A DNA stretch of 64,000 bases, from the NCBI RefSeq assembly GCF_000247815.1, contig NC_021700.1:24156085-24220084 (forward strand). Reading direction: 5' to 3'. The DNA comes from Ficedula albicollis (Eukaryota > Chordata > Aves > Passeriformes > Muscicapidae). The notes below the pieces were generated by a model. That model ran no database searches. It was given only the letters and a program-made list of their open reading frames with translations, and was not told the origin of the DNA. How positions within the stretch are numbered: position 1 is the first letter of the stretch; every line of letters begins with the position of its first letter. Positions 52,102 to 64,000 of the stretch are shown in pieces. The position numbers and the translations under genes were made by a program.

Positions 52102-55100
52102 ACCAATAGTTTTACTCACACAATGGCAACATGGCATCTGCCAAGCCAAGAGCTCCCAGTCTGGCCCCAGTCTGCAGTTCATCCAGTTTGCAGACTGCAC
52201 ACGGGTACGGATGGATTGCTGCAGGGGTGGGGACAGGTCCTGCCTATCTTGCCTGTTCTCTGCCATTGTGGTGGGCTGCTGCGTGGGCTCTTACAGCAGC
52301 TGAATGTGCTCCCCTTCAGGAGACTGGCTGATTTCTCACGGACCCCCTAGGCTGGAAAATCTCACCACACAGACTGTGAGATCTCCAGAAGAAAAGCACC
52401 CTCCACAGAGCTCACAGACCAAAGGCAAAGGTGCTACTCAGTAGAGTAACAACTTCTGGTGCAAGGACAACAGGAATGAAAGCTACTATTCTTCCCCAGC
52501 TTATTTCTGGTAACAGAATAAACACACGGGATTGTCAGGGGCAGTCCTACCTACCTCTGGAAAACACCGCCTAGAAAAACCTAGGGAAGCAAGACCTTTT
52601 GCAACAATATACAACTCCTTGCGACTTGTTTGCTTACCCAGACAATTTTCATCCACAAATCAGGTAGGTAAAATATTCTTTATTTGCAGCTGCAAATCAT
52701 TGTGTGCAATGTTTACAGGGTTGTATCAATAAACCAAGTCCAAATCCATTTTATAACCTGACTTTAAAATGACATAATGGGTTTCTCAGTGCATTGTATG
52801 AAAAGGATTATTTTTCCATAGTGGGTTATTTCAGATACTAACAAATGTCACAACTTCAGCTAACAAAGGAAACAAACACCAGTAAAAAAAATTGTGCTGC
52901 CTTAGACTTATGACAGTATCCTTTAATTTTTTTATTAAAATCTGCTTTTTCAGTGACTACCTGGCTTCAGTTTCCTTTCAAACTTCCAAATTCATCTCAT
53001 TGCTTCTGCCTTCCCTGTGTCTTTTTCCACCTCATTTTCTCTCTTGCAGTTTTTGCCATTTTGCCCCACCTGCCTACAGGGTCACACCTTGGCTTTCTTT
53101 TCCAAAAAACCTTTTCCACTGCAATAATAGTTTATAAGACAACTGCCTTCTCACACCATCTTTCTCTCATCTCCAAGATTTTGGATCATGCTGTTTGCCT
53201 TCTCTACCTAATTTTTCTGTAATTAAGCGGTGACCCCTTTAATCAGCTTTCTGCTTTACACTTTCTCACTAATCCAAAATAGTTCTCTTGAAGGCTGATG
53301 ATATTCCCATCTATCTGAGTCCTCCATATTGCTGGAAGAGTCAATAAGACAGTGACCATTCACTCACAGGGCAATTGTGATTTCCAGTCGATTGAGTACA
53401 ACCGTAAGTATGATTTAAAATACAAGAAAGATCAACGGGAAAAAAAATAAATGATCAAATAAAACCAAGAGAGAAAAATTATCCCAAAGCAGTTCTGCCT
53501 TCTCCTATCTGTGACCATCACCACATGTTCATCCTGTCTTACGACCAAAAGCAGTAGGATGATCAAAAATAAATTAATCCAACTGCATACGTACCATAGT
53601 TCTGCCCATTGCAGGATCATCATCTACAGCTACTGCTGCTGCTCTTTTACTCACATGACTCTGAAATAATACTGATCAAAAATACTGAAGGCAGATGGAT
53701 GACTTTCTCATCTTCCTTTGTACAAGGAGGAATTTAGCATCATTACTACATAATAAAACCAAATTATACAGATACATTTGCTTCAGAAGAGGGTGAACAA
53801 AACCTCCCTGAAGAAATTGCCATACCCAGTTCTACATAGGACAATGAAAAAAAGAACCAGAGGTACAATCTGTTCTCAGATGGAGTTAATTCACTGAAAC
53901 TCTAAGAAAACTCCCTGTCCCCTGAGAAATTACATTCTAAGCCAAGTAACTAAAAACTCTGGCTCACTCTGGAGCAATTTCATCCACAATATGCCCGCAG
54001 AGATGTACACAGCAAAGGCACTCAATTCTGTATCCACAAGGTGGTCAGGCACTTTTCTGGAATGCTTTCTTTACAGACACTTTATCTCCTTTTCCTCACT
54101 CATCTTCTAAAATTGCCAATAGCCTACAGTCATAAATACTTTACTTTTTTGGGTGCTGTCTGTCCTTCCAATACATTCATTCCAGGAATCCCCTAAAAGG
54201 TCGGCTTGGTTTTAGTTAGGGGTTTTTTGACCTACAGTCTCTCAAACCAATCTTTAATTAAATAACAGTTCTTTACAGTTTCTCAGCTTATCTTGCAGAC
54301 TGAAGCAGAAATGGGGAACAAAAATAATATTGTTTGGGTTTTGTTGGCACTGTCTAGGTATGTGGTGCCCCACAGATTACTCAATTACTGCCAATGCCTA
54401 GTTAATCTGTAGGCTGGCTGCTAGCTGTTCAGACATCCTGATTATGTAAAATTTCCTATCTTTGTCCCTGGAGAGTATAGAACAGACTATACACAAACTT
54501 TTTGAAGTCACCACAAATGCTTCCACCCGGTGAAGGTTTTCAACACAGGATGACAGATATTACACTGTGTAGTGAAATGTGCTTACAGAAGACTGGCAAC
54601 ACTCATCATGCATGAGGCTTATACAAGTTCTGTGCATTTGCTTAGGCTTTTTAGTATGGGTGACAGAGTGAATAGTTTTAGGACATGGAATGCCTCCTTG
54701 CATGGGAAATGGAAGTTGGTAAGTTTGGAGAAGACATATATGCTTATTTCTCAGAAGGCGACAGAGAATAGAGTGAGCCATGTGCTACAGGTTTGCTTAT
54801 CCTGCAGTGGTCCTGAATTCCTGGATTCTATCACATTTGGAAGCTGTTGCTTAATGTTGATTTCGGAGTAGTAAAGCATGTCTGGCCATGTGAGGAGGGA
54901 TGGAGGAACAATATTTGTGCTGTGCTGATCATTAAAAATTAAAATAATGCCAAGATGATGAAGAACTAAGTCATTCAGCAAGAACCTCTCACTTCGTAGA
55001 AGCTCTAAATAAAGAGACACAGAGAAAACCAACAAGCAAATAAACAAACCAGCCAAATCAAGTAGGAACATGAGAATTAAAGGCATGGCTGGCCGCATAA

Positions 55101-55772
55101 GAGCCCCAAATTCCTAAAGGACGATTTGGAAACTCCCAGTAATTCTGCAATCTGAGCATCCCCTAGTGGCCGAGAGCGAGCAGGCCCAGAGATGAAAACG
55201 CGGTCCCGCAAGGGGAGGAACGCAGGAGAAGGCAGCTTTGTTTGGACTGGAACACAGGGGAACAACTGAACATTCAAAACCTATTTAATTATTTATCCTT
55301 CTGTATTTTGTTACCGGCATTTCCTTAATTTTCATGTCATCTGACTGGTTAAAAAACTTCTGTTCATTTAAAAATATGTTACCAAATTTTTTTTAAACTA
55401 ATTTTCTTTGGAATGTGAGATTAGAATCGAATGGAAAATAATAAGACAGTATAACAATACTGAGAGGGAGATATGGAAGGAACAAAAGTAAATTTTGAAC
55501 TGCTTTCCAATATACCAGTAGCATCAAATAATATTTTAACTTAATTACAGAACATACTGAATTTATTTTGTTTCAATGCAAGGCCGTTTTCCACTTGTAT
55601 TTAACAAGGAAAAATAGTGGACAGTGATCTAATCCGTCATGCTCATACATCACAGCTTTATAGTTCCACGTTTTTCAGGAAAAAATGAAACTCAATTTTA
55701 CATATGTACGGAATGTATTTAATGTTTTCTCTTTTCTGCAATTATTTGACTTACAGTCTGTTATCAGTTGGG
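52102..55772. other. Unique sequence, nothing recognised
   Basis: Intron- or intergenic-like sequence. The part around 52950-53290 is pyrimidine-rich on the + strand, like 13020-14300. No gene was identified. Confidence 0.5.
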
Positions 55773-55910
55773 TTCAAGAAATGTAAAATCAGTCTACTGT
55801 TTGTCCCAGTTTCAGCTAGGGTAGAGTTGATTTCTTCTCACATTCAAGAAATGTAAAATCAGTCTATTGTTTGTCCCGGTTTCAGCTAGGGTAGAGTTGA
55901 TTTCTTCTCA
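55773..55910. repeat. Direct duplication (68-bp copies, 70-bp period) across an LTR edge
   Basis: Copies 55773-55840 and 55843-55910 each hold flank sequence (TTCAAGAAATGTAAAATC) followed by the first bases of the LTR (TGTCCCGGTTTCAGCTAGGG). They therefore arose after the LTR inserted, or in assembly. Two substitutions separate them. Confidence 0.93.
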
Positions 55911-56455
55911 GTAGCTCTGACAGTGCTGTGTTTTGGATTCCAAATGAGAATGGTGTTGATAACACACTGATGTTTTGGCTTTTTGCTAAGTCCTGTTTAT
56001 CCTAAGCCAAAGACTCCTTTTTCCCCTTGTCTCCTACTCTGCCAGTGAGAAGGTAAAAAAACAAAACCAAAAACAAACAGGGAGGGAGCATAGCTGGGAC
56101 AGTTACCCAAACTGCCCAAAGGGGTACTCCACATCACATAACATCATGCCCAATACATAAACTGGGGGGAGTTACTCAGAAGGGGGGCCAGTCTGGGTTT
56201 GGGAAGAGTGGTCTGGCATTGGTCACTTTGTGTTCAGCACTTGCTTTTTTTCCTTCATATTACCATTATTATTGTTATTATTATTATTATCCATTATTAT
56301 TGTGTTTTATTTTATTTTCAATTATTAAGCTGTTCTTATCTAAATATACAAGTATTATTTCAATTCTTCTCCCCATTCCACCAGGATGGGAGGAGAAGAG
56401 AGAGGGGTTTGAGGGAGTGGCTGCACGCACCACATGGTGTTTCAAGCCCACTTGA
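55872..56455 (+). mobile_element. Solo LTR of an avian endogenous retrovirus-type element
   Basis: It starts TGTCCCGGTTTCAGCTAGGG, has CACTGATGTTTTGGC and CTCTGCCAGTGAGAAGG blocks, a TATA-like ACATAAACTGGGGGGAG around 56156-56172, a (TTA)n-rich stretch at 56265-56310, and a decayed 3' end near GTGGCTGCACGCACC. The layout and landmarks match a bird LTR family as remembered, the same type as 36412-36735 in reverse. No gag, pol or env sequence is present. The 3' boundary is approximate. Confidence 0.72.
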
Positions 56456-57723
56456 ACTTAATAACACTATTAGAAGAAAAAAAAAAATAATCTGAGATCA
56501 CATGGACCCCTTTTTCCTACGGAAATCTCATATATTTACCACATTTCTAGATCCACCAGACATTATTTCTGGAGACTTTGCCATAATAAAGGCACTTGTA
56601 GTTAGAGCTGAACTAATGCTGTCAGACACAAGTTCAGTTCTTATATTGTCTTACCTCTATTACAGCTTATCTAAGTAAGTTTCCCACAACAGAAAAAAAA
56701 ATGTCATGCATAAATTGCTTGGGTTCCTATGGAAAATGACTATGTTCTCAGGCTTATGGATTGAGAAGAGAAAGTGGAAAATATCTTATGTGCCAGATGA
56801 AAAGCATATAAAACGATAACACTCCTAAGTAATTTAAAAATCCAGGGCAAAATATCACTTCAAAATTATCAACATCCTGGAATATGGAGATCTAAATGCT
56901 GGTGAATTTCAGTTCACAAAATATTTTGACCTGTCATAGCTCAGAGTTCTGAATACAGGTCCACTAAAAATGCATATTCCTTCTTAACCAGTCATCTACT
57001 GAAAGAAAAATCAAAGTGAGAACCCCAGCAAATGTGTCTAGCTACCAATTATCTTTTAGCTTCTCATCTTCTCTTTAAATACAAGAGAGGAATAATTTAT
57101 ACCTTGATTATAAGACATCTAGCAGAGGGGTCATTTAAGATCTTTGGTGGAGCATGTATTTCAGAAATACAAGCAGAGAAAAAAAAATCTTCATTACAGC
57201 TAATTATTGTTAAAATGGATTTGGAAGAGAAACTACTCATATTCTAAAGCCAGCCATGAAAAATGTATTGAGAGCCAGACCCTGAACTACACTTACCTCA
57301 GTTTGCACTGGTGCAAGCCTGCTGCCTTTGAAAGACTTTCTCTCCCTTTACACTCCTCCCAGAGAGATGAGAATCAAACCCGCAGCCTACCTGCCCACCT
57401 TCGCCATGATAAAGATGAGAACAATAATGAAAAAATTAACGGACCTGGAGTCAGTACTAAAAATTGCTTGTATCTGGTACTTATTTTCCTCGTGGCTGTG
57501 AAGCCCTTTTTTTGATGAGAAGAAAAACAGAACAGTTACCAGCTGTTCACATAATGACAAACACTAATAAGGGAAGACATGCATGTTAATGAGCTGGGGG
57601 AGGGGAATGAGAAAGGGCACTCAGCAGTGCAGCTGTAAGTGCAAACCATTCCTCTGAGTATTTTGGAAATCTGACGGCATGTCGGCATGTTACACTGACA
57701 AATAGGCTTGAGACTGAAATCAA
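56456..57723. other. Unique sequence, nothing recognised
   Basis: AT-rich non-coding sequence. Confidence 0.5.
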
Positions 57724-57928
57724 CCCCAAGTAAGGAAAGTAGCACTTCCAGAGTTACTTTCAGCACTGGCCAGGTGATCAGCCTGTCTTTCACCATGCTG
57801 TTAATGGTATTAGGACAGGTATTCTGCCCCAAGTAGGGAAAGTAGCACTTCCAGAGTTACTTTCAGCCCTGGCCAGGTGATCAGCCTGTCTTTCATCATG
57901 CTGTTAATGGTATTAGGACAGGTATTCT
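57724..57928. repeat. Tandem duplication, 103-bp period
   Basis: Units 57724-57826 and 57827-57928 begin CCCCAAGTA and differ at about three sites (for example CAGCACTGG/CAGCCCTGG, TTTCACCATG/TTTCATCATG). Confidence 0.94.
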
Positions 57929-60865
57929 CACCACGAGTCATCTTCTAAAAAATTATTATTGCAGTCACAAATGAACAGTCAAACTGAGATGACGTCATGG
58001 GTCCAGCAGAGAACAACAAGTAAAGAGAGAGATGTGTGGATCAGAGCTGGTGGGAGAATAAGGATGCCCTTTGTGTTGTCTGGTCTGTATATCACACAAA
58101 CAAATTGAAGCTTAAAGGCTTGTCTGCATGCAGAGTTGTGGTGTCTTCTTTCAAAGAAGGGATTTAAACCTTGTAGTTTTTCAGTGAAAAGCCAGCAAAA
58201 ATCAGTCCTCCTTTAGTTTAAACCCAGTATTTTCATTAGGTTTGGGTCAGAGAAGCACAGGCCTATGCTAAAATAAGCCATTCAGCCCAAAGGAAGTCAG
58301 CATTTAGGCTCACAGTACTCTAATTAGTCAGCCTCAATTATGTGACAACAGGACCTGCTCCCCGGACCTGTAGGTGTAACAGACTACCATCAGGCTACCA
58401 TAGGTGTAAATCCCTTGCTTGGAATTCACTTCCTCCCAAATTTTCTGAAAGCAGTCTGAAGAGGCATTGAGTTCTTGGAGGACCTCAGCACCATGAGTCC
58501 TGGCAGCTTTATCAGAAGGTACATTTGTTTGATTTGTTCACGCTGAGTGGTCTTGGGAGCCTAATCATCAAAACTGGGCAATACAGATCTGGAGAATGAG
58601 GCCAGCCTTAAAGAAAACCGTGCTCCAGAGCTTTTGACCTGCTGAGGATTGCTCAGCCAGGTTCACATGTGCCAATCCACATATCCATGAATTATAGTCC
58701 TACATAGCTAGAGGTAAGATTGCCAATATGAAGGGCAGTGTTTGGTTCAGAAACACAACAGGTGGTGTAAAACCTCATGGCTGGATCTATGCTGATTTAC
58801 ATCCAAGTCCACATCTATGCATTAAAGATGCCTTTGAGTTTTTAGATGTGTAAATAGGCTTTGACAAAAGCTCACTTATCAGGTTTTTATTTCTCAGTAA
58901 CAGACGTGGCACTTAAGTCAGTACTGCAAATTGTTATATCATCCTCCATGTTGGGCTCAGATTGAACAGAATCTGCCGGGGACATGTTGTTTCCTGATTA
59001 ATATGAAGATAGTATTTTTCTTTTTACTTTTTTTTCTTTTTTTTTTTTACTATTATAGCTGTGTATGCTACACAGCAGTCAGCACTTCTCAGCAGGCAAA
59101 TCTGAGACGAAGAACACAGAGATCTATGGAATCAGAGATGAAATAGAAAACATGAACAAGAGATATAAATTAGAAAAGTTATTTAGAAAAAATCAATTTC
59201 CTAGTAAGTTCCACTTAGTCTCACAGAATACACCGAAATGAAATGCAAAACAGGGAGTCCAACTCCACCAAGACATACAGGTTGCACAGTATGGAGGTCA
59301 GTGGCATAATGTGAATTCTGAAAAAGTGTTCAGAAAAGTAAGTTCAGAAAAGTAAAGGTTTCTGTTGCTTTTACAAATGCCTGAATTTGAGAGATGTACC
59401 AATAACAGTATGAGGTGCATGGTAAGAAAAGCATATCCAAACACAAGTGTTCCATAACTTAGAGTTGACGGCAGAGGGCACTTCAAGAGGTGATCTGCTG
59501 GTGACCTGACTGACTCCCCAGCTAAGTGATCCAACAAGTGATCCAAGCTCCTGTACATGCTCTCTGCAGCACACAACAGCTATTAGAATAGGGCTGGAAG
59601 ATCTAGAAGATCTCCTGGACATCCACCCTGGCTGACTTCTTGGAAGCAAGACCTTGTACAAAACAAGAACTCATTGCACAGGGACAGTCATGCAACATGC
59701 TATAACAAATGTGCATTCTGCCTGGAGATTTCATGACACCCATGATAGGGGAAAAATTTCCAAATTCAGTCATCTTGTGCTACACAATAGACTTATTCAT
59801 ACTAGTTTCTTCCCTCATAAATTTGATAGACAACTGGTTATCGTCCTCTTCAACACCATGACTGCAAACTCTTTGACCATGCACTCTTTTTTTTTTTTTT
59901 TAAGAACTAATAAACCAAATTATTTAGCTTATCATCCCAATTACGTTTTTAAGTCCTCTAGTCATTCTTGCTATGGTCCTTCAGACTTCTTCCAACTTCT
60001 GGCACAGTAGAAGCTGAGAGGAGAGTATGCAGAGAAAAAGAGGTTTCTGAAGGCCAAATAAATGCTTATTTAGAGGAAACCGTAAATCAGAAAATCCATT
60101 GCCATGCTCTTGGTGAAATCAGCCTTTCCAAAATTTCTAGCACTCCTCCTACATGCAGACCAAGCGCTTTCATTCTGCAGAAGCGTGAGGGCAGAGATGT
60201 ATGAATCACTTTTCCAACCTGAGAAAACCCAGGTCTCACATCCGTGGGACCATCAGCCAAACAGGCAGCTGAATTTTCAATTGTGACTGCAGTTATAAAG
60301 AGTGTTGAAACCACCAGATTGGTGATAATAGACCCTCTGCATACCTTTAGGGTACCTCTACCTCAGCAGCCTTTAACAGGCCAGTGCAGAAATATTTTCT
60401 GCTCCTAGGAGATGTTGTGTGGGTGTGCTCCTCTGTGACATTACTCTGATCCTAATCCTACTTATGTGGACATGCTGGAAATAAAGTGGTCTCCACTTTT
60501 TGCGCTCTTGGTGATAATGTCAGTGCCCTACAGGAACAAGGCAATTGCATGCCAGTGCATAGCCGCAGCATGATCACTTTTGACATGAAATAACAAGGAA
60601 AAGCACAGGGAAAATTTGACACAGGAAATTTATCCAATGGGAATTGCAGTCCTCAAGGTTGAAATTTGGTCAAAATCTTCCATGTGTGCTGAAAGTCTTA
60701 TGGAAACTTTAACAGTCCAAAGAAGATCTTGGACTTTCACCTCTTCTGGAAGACTGCAACACAGCTGTCTTACTGACCATGTATTGATAAGAGCCTTCAA
60801 AGATTGGTTTTGTGCATCAAAGCACTAAAGCCTGTTCATTGACTTTATATATGTCAGTTCCCAAC
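57929..60865. other. Unique sequence with a perfect CRE octamer, otherwise nothing recognised
   Basis: It holds the palindrome TGACGTCA at 57990-57997. There is no exon or repeat family in the remaining 2.9 kb; T/A homopolymers lie at 59026-59049 and 59887-59902. Confidence 0.5.
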
Positions 60866-61268
60866 ATGATGATCAACACGGTTTCCTTCAGGGCAAATCA
60901 TGCTTGACAAATTTGGCAGCCTCCTGCAGTGGGCTTACAGCATCGGTGGATAAGGAAATGTCATCTAACTGGACCTGTGCAAAGCATTTGATGCTTCCAT
61001 GCACACCCTTTACTATGCAGTGGAGAGACCTGGATTTGACAGGTGGATCACTCAGTGGATAAGGAATTGCCTGAATGGTCCTGCTCAGAATTGTGGCCAA
61101 TGGCCGGGAGTCTGGGTGGAGGGGAGTGACGAGTGGGACTCCCCAGGGGACTGCACTGGGGCCAGGATATTCCATAACATCTTTGTCAGGGACACAGACA
61201 GTGGGATCAGGTGCACCATCAGCAGGTTGGCTGGTGACACCAAGCTCCGTGGTGTGACAACTGCTTGA
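60866..61268 (+). pseudogene. CR1 ORF2 reverse-transcriptase relic in copy 4
   Basis: RT motifs are recognisable but spread over different reading frames: GFLQGKSCLTNL in one, WITQWIRNCLNG in a second, VTSGTPQGTALGP back in another. The catalytic aspartate pair is lost (LAGD in place of a FADD-like box). It is not expressed as a functional enzyme. Confidence 0.85.
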
Positions 61269-61769
61269 GGGGCCACAACGGGCCAGAGGGGCCTCCAGCA
61301 TAAGACATGAACCTGCTGGAGCAGATCCTGAGAAGGGCCACGGAACTGAGCAGAGAGCTGTAGCACTCTCTCATGTGAAAAAGGTGAGAGAGTTGGGGTT
61401 CTTTGGTCTGCAGAAGAGGTGGTCATGGGGAGACCTCCCAGTACCTAAGGGGGACCACCAGGAAAGATGGGGAGGGGTTTTATCATGGAGTATAATTACA
61501 GGACAAGTGGGAATGGTTTTGAACTGAAAGAGAATAGTTTATATTAGATATCAGGAAGAATTCTTTACTGTGAGCGCACTGGGGACTGGAATGGGTTGCT
61601 CAGAGAAGCTGTGGATGCCCCATCCCTGAAAGTGTTCAAGGCTAGGTTGGATGGGACTTTTAGCAATCTGGTCTAATGGAAGGCTTCCTTGTCCAGGGCA
61701 GGATGTGGAACTAGGAGATCTTTGACGTCTTTTTCAACCCAAACAATTTTATGAACCTATGATTCTATC
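60866..61769 (+). mobile_element. CR1 LINE, 5'-truncated and internally deleted (copy 4)
   Basis: On the + strand the copy enters in the reverse-transcriptase core (DQHGFLQGKSCLTNLAA), passes VTSGTPQGTALGP, then DTDSGIRCTISRLAGDTKL, and jumps at about 61270-61300 to the late ORF2 segment (LEQILRRATELSRE), so the part equivalent to 2100-2400 of copy 1 is missing. It ends with CCCAAACAATTTTATGAACC and TATGATTCTATCAC at 61769. The catalytic FADD-type box of CR1 reads LAGD here, and the motifs lie in different frames, so the copy is dead. Confidence 0.92.
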
Positions 61770-62087
61770 ACTTGAAAATAGTAGGTAGCTAATGTGCTTA
61801 TATTTTCAATCACGCAAGAGTCCTTAATTCAATTGCTGCCACAACCTACTGCAGCTTCTTCAGCCTCAAGTTCATGCACTGGTTGTGAGTGTGCTGATAT
61901 CAAGTGCAGATCACACAGCACGGGAATCCCAATGATGAAATGGGTTGTCCTTGTTTAAGGAAGTCTGGTTTTCACTTGGTGGGGTGTTGGGGGTTGAGTG
62001 TTTTCTGTTACTGTTTCAATTTGGGGAATTTTTCCCATTGTCATGCCGATGGAGCTGGCTGGGTCACACCCAGGACCTCTGATGTCT
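61770..62087. other. Unique sequence, nothing recognised
   Basis: A short stretch between CR1 copy 4 and the gap-flanking repeat. Confidence 0.5.

Positions 62088-64000
<1,913 letters not shown>

Noticed and set aside
54751..55277. Overlapping minus-strand open frames of 115 and 66 codons with a CpG-bearing patch
   Set aside because: No conserved motif, splice context or start context. The hydrophobic stretch reads like low-complexity translation of T-rich DNA.

Overview
This is a vertebrate nuclear window, almost certainly avian. It carries several 5'-truncated CR1 LINE copies that end in the CR1-type terminal octamer (ATTCTGTG-like), and LTRs of types I recall from bird, especially passerine, genomes. 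Most of the sequence is AT-rich, repeat-poor intron-like DNA. There is no bacterial or phage gene organisation, and most long open frames are poly-Gly/poly-Pro readings of G homopolymers or relics inside repeats.

The only protein-coding gene I can support is PDE8B (high-affinity cAMP phosphodiesterase 8B), on the minus strand at the left end. Four exons are visible, in transcription order 9388-9447, 4892-5082, 3500-3559 and 1516-1573. All have GT/AG borders and together give 369 nt (123 codons) of one open frame covering the N-terminal receiver-like (REC) domain. The PAS and catalytic exons lie to the left, outside the window. The GC-rich first coding exon is not visible. It may lie under one of the poly-G blocks that interrupt two CpG islands (about 39.0-40.4 kb and 46.6-47.3 kb), or beyond the window. 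The rest of the window is therefore most simply PDE8B intron 1 and/or 5' flank.

Repeats: CR1 at 1580-2503 (-), 37160-38029 (-, with a nested + CR1 tail at 37181-37291), 43530-43880 (-) and 60866-61769 (+); LTR-type elements at 18717-19410 (-), 36412-36735 (-) and 55872-56455 (+). The 3' tip of the first CR1 ends 5-13 nt upstream of the acceptor AG of the PDE8B exon at 1516-1573, so the CR1 appears to supply that exon's polypyrimidine tract and branch site. This is the most interesting biological observation here.

Assembly quality is a major theme. Seven pure G runs (96 to 1169 nt, about 3.4 kb in total, all G on the + strand) and two N gaps break the window. Several runs sit between near-identical direct repeats (26 bp, 29 bp, 598 bp) and one replaces about 70 bp of a CR1. 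At least nine further near-perfect tandem duplications (27 to 477 bp) are scattered through the window. The pattern fits gap-filling artefacts and false (haplotypic) duplication better than biology, although some duplications may be real.
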